Below are positions 59,354 through 64,000 of a stretch of DNA of 64,000 nt, in pieces. The stretch comes from Bradyrhizobium niftali. GTDB taxonomy: Bacteria; Pseudomonadota; Alphaproteobacteria; Rhizobiales; Xanthobacteraceae. A program made the position numbers and the translations under genes. The stretch's first letter is position 1. Each line of letters begins with the position of its first letter. The stretch spans positions 1 through 64,000 of the forward strand of contig NZ_SPQT01000019.1 in the NCBI RefSeq assembly GCF_004571025.1, read 5' to 3'. Below the pieces are notes generated by a model that had not been told where the DNA came from, searched no databases, and saw nothing but the letters and a program-made list of their open reading frames with translations.

Positions 59354-59953
59354 TTACGGTTTGACGTAGGCCCAGCCCAACTCCTGCAATTCCATCACGC
59401 GCACGACGCCCGACTTCACGACCTCCGCCTGCCGAACAATCGGTATGTCCTTGTTCTCGGCCTTCTGCATCTTCTCCTGGGTGTTGCCGCAGGCCTTGAA
59501 CGAAACCTCGGGCGTGCTCAGGGCCATCTCTTCGATGCGCGTCTTTACCGGCGAGGTGTCTTCACGCAGCATGTGCAGGCCGGGCCCGAACGTGACGACC
59601 TCGATCTTCACCTTCTCGCCGGCGTCCTTGTAGTATTGCGTCACATTGGTTGCGTTGTTGAGCGCGAGATTCATCGCTGCGGGGTCGTTGGTATTCACCT
59701 GCAGGATCAAATGATGTTCTCTTTTCTTCGCTGCGGCCGCATCCTCCATGCGGGCAAACGCGGAGTGTTTCCGCGTCGCCGTCGTCGGCTTCGCTGCCTG
59801 TTGCCTTGCATGGCTCGCCTTATGCGGGACGGGTTGCCCGTCTGCCGGCGTCCAGTATTTTCCGCCCTGCTCAGCGGCCGAAAACGATGCGGAAACCAGA
59901 ACGACGATCGCTGCCATCACGACCGCTTTGCCAATATGTTGAAATCTGATCAT
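59354..59953 (-). CDS. Exported DsrE/DsrF-like protein
   Basis: A 199-residue protein started at ATG 59953 because GGAGGTGGTA directly precedes it; an ATG 12 bases upstream overlaps that site. The signal peptide is IRFQHIGKAVVMAAIVVLVS with cleavage near FSA-AE. A polar linker with Lys/Ala follows (to about 75). The C-terminal domain has the DsrE-like pattern LILQVNTNDPAAMNLALNNA, VKIEVVTFGPGLHMLREDTS, VSFKACGNTQEKM, GVVRVMELQELGWAYVKP. The single Cys in KACGNT matches the position often used for sulfur transfer. Periplasmic role unknown. Confidence 0.82.
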   Translation of the reverse strand: MIRFQHIGKAVVMAAIVVLVSASFSAAEQGGKYWTPADGQPVPHKASHARQQAAKPTTATRKHSAFARMEDAAAAKKREHHLILQVNTNDPAAMNLALNNATNVTQYYKDAGEKVKIEVVTFGPGLHMLREDTSPVKTRIEEMALSTPEVSFKACGNTQEKMQKAENKDIPIVRQAEVVKSGVVRVMELQELGWAYVKP

Positions 59954-59988
59954 TACCACCTCCATCGAAGAAAATCATAAGCGCACCA

Positions 59989-60609
59989 TCAACGATTTGG
60001 TGTCGCGATCGCGCGCGGCCATTTGCAAGCCGCGGCGATCTTCGCGCGCGCCGCGTCCAGCCCGGCGAGGGAGAACATTCCGTCACGGGCAACGCCGCCC
60101 CGTGGTGAGAGCAGGACAATAAGCTCCCCGCCGTCTGGAAGCGACTGCAGCAAGCGAACGACGTCCCCGGTGAACGCGACGCCGGGACCGAATGCCGGGA
60201 CCGCTGCCGCAACCTGCACCGCCGGGTTGTCATTGACGCGATAGGAAATTGCATCCTCACCGCCTCCGCGGGAGATGCCGGGGCCCGCGAGGGCCAGCTC
60301 CGTCCGGCCGCCGCGACAGCGGATCGATAATTGCATCGCGGATTCGCCGGTCTCGCCGCGCGACGATGTCGTGGCGGTCGCGATCGGTGAGTAGTCGATG
60401 GGGGAGGTCGTCTGGCTGACGATCCATTCGTCTTCGGGCGTCAGGCGAGGCTGAGGCGCGGTGGTACGCGTCAATCTATTCAGACACGCCAGGCGCTCCG
60501 CGTGGTCCTTCTGAAGGCAGGAACGGAGCTGCGTCATGGGATCCTGGGCCAACGCGGTGCCGCCTGTACCGCCGAGTGCGATAAGAAGAAGGACCGCCGC
60601 GCGCTTCAT
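59989..60609 (-). CDS. VasI/TagO-like periplasmic protein
   Basis: A 206-residue protein with a signal peptide (KRAAVLLLIALGGTGGTALA). The ATG at 60609 overlaps the stop of the upstream TAXI gene as ATGA. The pattern LRSCLQKDHAERLACLNRLT, EDEWIVSQTTSPIDYSPIAT, LSIRCRGGRTELALAG and PAVQVAAAVPAFGPGVAFTG resembles VasI/TagO proteins. VasI is known from type VI secretion loci, but no other T6SS component is here, and such proteins also occur outside T6SS. It is probably co-expressed with the TAXI-type binding protein. Confidence 0.68.
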   Translation of the reverse strand: MKRAAVLLLIALGGTGGTALAQDPMTQLRSCLQKDHAERLACLNRLTRTTAPQPRLTPEDEWIVSQTTSPIDYSPIATATTSSRGETGESAMQLSIRCRGGRTELALAGPGISRGGGEDAISYRVNDNPAVQVAAAVPAFGPGVAFTGDVVRLLQSLPDGGELIVLLSPRGGVARDGMFSLAGLDAARAKIAAACKWPRAIATPNR

Positions 60610-61649
60610 TGCGATGCTTGTGTTGCACGGGGCTGGCGATCCAGCCACGCCTGCGCCGCAGGGACGCGCGCAAGACCCGGGACTGTCGCAGCGAGGTTGA
60701 TGGATTTCCACTTCGGATCGAACCCGGGCGCCTGCAATCTGTCGATCCGGGAGAACAGGTGGTCGATGAAGCGCGCGACGCGCTCGGAGCGGTTCGAGTT
60801 GGCCGGCCAATTGAACGCGACCAGAGCGGTCGGCACCGCGATCGTTGAAACCCGTTCGCCCGGTTTGATCAGACCGGGATAGTCGGCTTCACCGAGCGCA
60901 GCGGGAAGATAGTAGTCCTCGAATCTGCCGTCGTAGGGGAGGGGCAGGAACTTGAATCCCGGCTCCCAGCGCCCCCGCACGAAGGCATCCACCGGCTTCG
61001 ATGTAATGAAGACGACGGCTGCCATCTCGCCCTTGCGCATCTGCTCGAGCGCGACCTGATGCGGAATGAACGTCTTTTCCACCTCGAGGTTGAGGCGGCT
61101 GAAGATCAGCGGCCCCGAATAGGCCGCAGCGGTGCCCTGCGTATTGAAATTGACCTTCTTGCCGGCGAGATCGCTCAAGCTCTGAATCTCCGGCCGAACG
61201 AAGATATGCAGCTCGGACGGGAACAGATTCAGGACATACGCAATTCGCCGCTGGATGTCCGGCACCTGGCTCTTGTACTCCTCGAGCGCGTCGGAGTTGA
61301 TGATTGCCGCATCGATGCCTCGCAAATAGAGCAGGGAATTCACGTTTTCAGTGGCCCCTCGGGTGACCACCGGCAGGACATGGAGGTTATCCCCATCGTC
61401 GACCACACGCGCGATCTCCGCCGCGAGGCGGATCGGCGCGCCCTCGAGAAGACCTCCGGCCAGGCCGATCGTCCAGGCGTTCATGGCGGTCACCTCAGGC
61501 CTTGGCTGCGGCGGCTCGGGCCGTGCCAGACGGACCTTGTGAGGCCGAATGTCTTGCGGCCGCGCATCCGCCCAGGGTTGAATGGCCAGGAGCAATGATG
61601 CGAGCGCCACGAGCAACAGCAGCCGTTGCAATTCCATGAATCTTTTCAT
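60606..61649 (-). CDS. TAXI-family TRAP-type solute-binding protein (orphan)
   Basis: A 347-residue periplasmic binding protein, started at ATG 61649 (ATG 61637 is an alternative). The signal segment is LQRLLLLVALASLLLAIQPW. The TAXI-type body includes WTIGLAGGLLEGAPIRLAAE, ATENVNSLLYLRGIDAAIIN, FPSELHIFVRPEIQSLSDLA and GKKVNFNTQGTAAAYSGPLI. TAXI proteins normally feed a fused DctQM membrane protein; none is present. Its neighbours, a VasI/TagO-like protein and a coiled-coil protein, suggest a sensing or structural role rather than simple uptake, but this is inference. Confidence 0.85.
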   Translation of the reverse strand: MKRFMELQRLLLLVALASLLLAIQPWADARPQDIRPHKVRLARPEPPQPRPEVTAMNAWTIGLAGGLLEGAPIRLAAEIARVVDDGDNLHVLPVVTRGATENVNSLLYLRGIDAAIINSDALEEYKSQVPDIQRRIAYVLNLFPSELHIFVRPEIQSLSDLAGKKVNFNTQGTAAAYSGPLIFSRLNLEVEKTFIPHQVALEQMRKGEMAAVVFITSKPVDAFVRGRWEPGFKFLPLPYDGRFEDYYLPAALGEADYPGLIKPGERVSTIAVPTALVAFNWPANSNRSERVARFIDHLFSRIDRLQAPGFDPKWKSINLAATVPGLARVPAAQAWLDRQPRATQASQ

Positions 61650-61741
61650 CAACGAACTCCTTGACGCGCACTGCATCCGTGTCTGCGCTTTCGATCCTTG
61701 ATGGCGCATGTCGGCCTGGAAAATCGCCTCATAAGACCGTG

Positions 61742-64000
61742 CTATCGGCGCAACGCTTCGAATCGCGCCTTCGCTTCCTTGATTCCTCCAGCTTCGGCCC
61801 GCGCATAGAGATTTTGCGCTCTCGTGGGATCGCCTTGCGTTCCATACGTTCCGAAATTCGGAAGGATCAGCGGATCGTAGGTTTCTGCGAGCACGAAGCT
61901 TGCTCGAGCGCTGCCCATCTCAGCGGCACGTTCCAGCACGATTCGCGCCGCGCCGATGTTTCCCTGTTCAAGCAGCACGCTGGCGCGCGCAACCAATTTC
62001 GCCGCTTGCACCCCTTCGTTGGGATTGACTTCGTTAGGCTTAACTTCTTTAGGATTGACCTGGGCGCCGCCCTGGCTGCGCGCCGCTATGTCCTGGTCTT
62101 GGACTGGCTTGTCTCTGACCGGTTTGTCTTGGACTGGTTTGTCTTGGACTGGTTTGTCCTGGACGGGCCGGTTCTGGATTGGCCGTGCGGGCGCTGCCAG
62201 CGGCTCCTCGCGCACGGCCTTGCCGGTGGTAGCCGGCGGAGACGCGGCGGAGGGAATCTTCGCCGCAAGCGCGCCGTTGTCTCGATGCGCCGATGCCAGA
62301 TCCCTTTCCAGTCCCTCGGCCCGCTCACGTTCACGCTGCAACAAGCTGCGCAGCTCGGCCGAGTCGCGCTCTCCAGCTTGCTTGATCCTTGCGGTTTCCT
62401 CGGTTGCCTTGGACGCGCGCTCGGTCTGCGCGTCGAGATCGCGGCTTGCTTTCGCGAGATCCCGGGCCAGTTGGTCAGCCCGCTGGCGCTCGCGTTCCGA
62501 TTGCGCCAGGGACGCGGTATTGTTCGCCTCAGCCTGCTTGAGCTGTGCTGCTTCCCCGCTGGCTTTGGCCGCTTGAGCCTCGTATGCGTAGATCGTGCTG
62601 CGTGCCATCGAGAGATCCTGCGCCAGCGCTTCGGCTCTCTCGTGCTCCTTCTGCATCGACCGTCTCTGCTCCGCGGCGCCAGCTTTTGCTGCTTGCGTCA
62701 GCCTGGCGACTTCGTCGCCGGAATTTGCAGCCAGCGCCGTCTGCGCATCAATATCTCGTCGCGCAGCCGCAAGCGCCTGCTCCAGCTGGCCGGTCCGATC
62801 CCGCTCCTGTTGCAGGGATTTCTGCAACTCCACCGCATCGTCCCCTGTTGCCGCTTTCAGCAGGGAGGGGCCCTCGCTGGCTTTCGCCAACAGCGCTGTT
62901 TGCGCCTGATATGCATGAATGGCGCTTCGCGTCAGGGCGAGATCCTGCGCAAGCGTGTCGGCCCTTTCGCGTTCCTTCTGCACCAATTGCCCCAAGTCCT
63001 CGGCACTGGCCTCCGCCGCCCGACTGCGCTGCGAAAGGTCCTCGTTCACGTTTGCCGCCAGCGCAGCCTGGGTTTCGGCATCGTGCCGCGCGGCTGCCAG
63101 AGTCTGCTCCAGCCGCGCCGACCGTTCACGCTCCTGCTGCAGTGTCTTCTGCTGCTCCGTAGCGACGCTATTCCCCGCTTGCTTCAGCGCGGCGACTTCC
63201 TCACCCGATTTCGTCGCCAGCGCGGTCTGGATTTCGACATCGCGCCGCGCGGCTGCGAGATCCTGCTCCAGCCGCGCCGACCGTTCACGCTCCTGCTGCA
63301 GCGTCTTCTGCAGCTCCGTGGCGACGCTCTCTCCCGTCTGTTTCAGCGGGGATACTTCCTCACCTGATTTCGTCGCCAGCGCGGTTTGGGTTTCGACATC
63401 GCGCCGCGCGGCTGCGAGGTCCTGCTCCAGCCGCGCCGACTGTTCACGCTCCTGCTGCAGCGTCTTCTGCAGCTCCGTGGCGACGCTCTCGCCCGCCTGT
63501 TTCAGCGAGGATACTTCCTCACCTGATTTCGTCGCCAGCGCGGTTTGGGTTTCGACATCGCGCCGCGCGGCTGCGAGATCCTGCTCCAGCCGCGCCGACC
63601 GCTCGCGCTCCTCCTGCAGGAATGCCTGCAGCTCAGCGGCGCCACTCTCGCCCGCTTGATTCGGCCGGGAAGCTTCCTTCAGTCGGAAGCCTTCCTCGAC
63701 GGCCTTCGCCGCCAACGCCTTTTGCATTTCGGCGGCCTCGCGCCGCACATCGTCAAGTGCCTGTACCAGCCACTCGACCCGATCATGCTCCTGCTCGAGA
63801 TGTTGCAGCAACTCTATGTCGCGCCTTGCGAAGCCAAGTTCGCACGACAGCGACTCCGCCCAGTCGCGTTGCTGTTTCGGAGGCTGCTGCAGGGCCCCTG
63901 TGTCGCTCGTCGTCGCTTGCGCAACCTGTATCGATTTGTCGCTGCCGCCCAGGCGCGGCAGCAACTTCTTGAACTCGTCAGAACCGCGATCGCGGGCAGT
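61742..64000 (-). CDS. Large coiled-coil protein with tandem repeats and C-terminal Sel1-like segment (5' end outside window)
   Basis: At least 752 residues; the frame is open to the window edge, so the start is missing. About eight to nine units of roughly 53 residues (LQQERERSARLEQDLAAARR, DVETQTALATKSGEEV) form a long coiled coil, followed by a linker with five PVQDK-type pentapeptides and a C-terminal region (VLERAAEMGSARASFVLAET, AQNLYARAEAGGIKEAKARF) resembling Sel1/TPR-type repeats. The first four units are nearly identical in DNA. It precedes the TAXI and VasI-like genes on the same strand. A structural or scaffolding role at the envelope is possible; no function is assigned. Confidence 0.75.
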   Translation of the reverse strand, partial: TARDRGSDEFKKLLPRLGGSDKSIQVAQATTSDTGALQQPPKQQRDWAESLSCELGFARRDIELLQHLEQEHDRVEWLVQALDDVRREAAEMQKALAAKAVEEGFRLKEASRPNQAGESGAAELQAFLQEERERSARLEQDLAAARRDVETQTALATKSGEEVSSLKQAGESVATELQKTLQQEREQSARLEQDLAAARRDVETQTALATKSGEEVSPLKQTGESVATELQKTLQQERERSARLEQDLAAARRDVEIQTALATKSGEEVAALKQAGNSVATEQQKTLQQERERSARLEQTLAAARHDAETQAALAANVNEDLSQRSRAAEASAEDLGQLVQKERERADTLAQDLALTRSAIHAYQAQTALLAKASEGPSLLKAATGDDAVELQKSLQQERDRTGQLEQALAAARRDIDAQTALAANSGDEVARLTQAAKAGAAEQRRSMQKEHERAEALAQDLSMARSTIYAYEAQAAKASGEAAQLKQAEANNTASLAQSERERQRADQLARDLAKASRDLDAQTERASKATEETARIKQAGERDSAELRSLLQRERERAEGLERDLASAHRDNGALAAKIPSAASPPATTGKAVREEPLAAPARPIQNRPVQDKPVQDKPVQDKPVRDKPVQDQDIAARSQGGAQVNPKEVKPNEVNPNEGVQAAKLVARASVLLEQGNIGAARIVLERAAEMGSARASFVLAETYDPLILPNFGTYGTQGDPTRAQNLYARAEAGGIKEAKARFEALRR
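62097..62174 (-). repeat. 15-base tandem repeats encoding PVQDK
   Basis: Five consecutive, slightly diverged 15-base units (GGACTGGTTTGTCTT on the plus strand) encode PVQDK/PVRDK pentapeptides in the linker of the coiled-coil protein. Boundaries are approximate. Confidence 0.8.
62984..63619 (-). repeat. 159-base tandem repeats within the coiled-coil gene
   Basis: Four successive 159-base units (63619-63461, 63460-63302, 63301-63143, 63142-62984) code for 53-residue coiled-coil repeats. The first three differ at only a few positions, while units beyond 62984 have diverged strongly. Such near-identity points to recent duplication and possible length variation between strains. Confidence 0.85.

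Noticed and set aside
59989..60609. A type VI secretion locus suggested by the VasI/TagO-like protein
   Set aside because: No tube, sheath, baseplate or membrane-complex gene is present. VasI-like proteins also occur outside such loci.
61661..63367. A long plus-strand frame opposite the coiled-coil gene, with repeated CSSRADRSRSCCS-like peptides
   Set aside because: The peptide repeats are the antisense reading of the 159-base coding repeats. No start context or family supports it.
62984..63619. Tandem repeats considered as a CRISPR array or satellite
   Set aside because: Units are 159 bases, contiguous, in frame and coding; there are no short repeat-spacer alternations and no cas genes.

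Overview
The window looks like chromosome from Bradyrhizobium or a close Nitrobacteraceae relative. The coding sequence is GC-rich and strongly third-position biased. It has Rhizobiales-type transporters, a SemiSWEET that reads like the published Bradyrhizobium protein, and several copies of the large palindromic intergenic repeats typical of these genomes. No phage, IS element, CRISPR array, origin or rRNA was recognised. The only RNA gene found is a tRNA-Lys(CTT). This assignment is from memory of families, not from a search.

Layout. 1-9 kb: a Bug-type substrate-binding protein, a NAD-type malic enzyme, a BlaI/BlaR1-like repressor and metalloprotease pair with an unusually elaborate periplasmic region, and a DUF1800/DUF1501 operon whose upstream region carries the same short motif as the blaI leader. 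9-17 kb: an RlpA-like lipoprotein, small hypothetical genes, a Baeyer-Villiger monooxygenase fused to an esterase, a type-B carboxylesterase-like protein without its nucleophilic serine, a DODA/LigB-type dioxygenase and a Crp/Fnr regulator. 17-21 kb: SemiSWEET and the glycogen genes glgC-glgA. 21-30.4 kb: a sulfonate/organosulfur cluster with three substrate-binding proteins, one permease, one ATPase, an acyl-CoA-dehydrogenase-like flavoprotein, an SsuD-like luciferase-fold monooxygenase and a CmcJ-like protein. 30-37 kb: a second small RlpA-like protein, an oxidoreductase, a branched-chain-amino-acid-type binding protein, D-Ala-D-Ala ligase, an SMP-30-like protein and repeats. 37-41 kb: leuA preceded by a leucine-rich leader peptide and hairpin (probable attenuator), an orphan DctP-type protein, a Spy/CpxP-like protein and tRNA-Lys.

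41.6-59.1 kb is a sugar catabolic block in two regulons. In the first, a LacI-family regulator sits between a nagB-nagA-oxidoreductase-oxidoreductase operon and a carbohydrate ABC transporter that lacks an ATPase. Near-identical palindromes flank the regulator on both sides, so it probably controls both arms. In the second, a ROK regulator, PfkB kinase, zwf and edd are transcribed divergently from an frcBCA-like transporter, with an AT-rich palindrome between them. Together these genes could import a ketohexose such as fructose, phosphorylate it and feed it into the Entner-Doudoroff pathway.

59-64 kb holds small periplasmic proteins and one reverse-strand group: a coiled-coil/Sel1-like protein with 159-bp tandem repeats (running off the window end), a TAXI-type binding protein without TRAP membrane subunits, and a VasI/TagO-like protein. 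This set has no obvious pathway. It is one of the less explained parts of the window, together with the fused monooxygenase-esterase and the BlaR1-like receptor.
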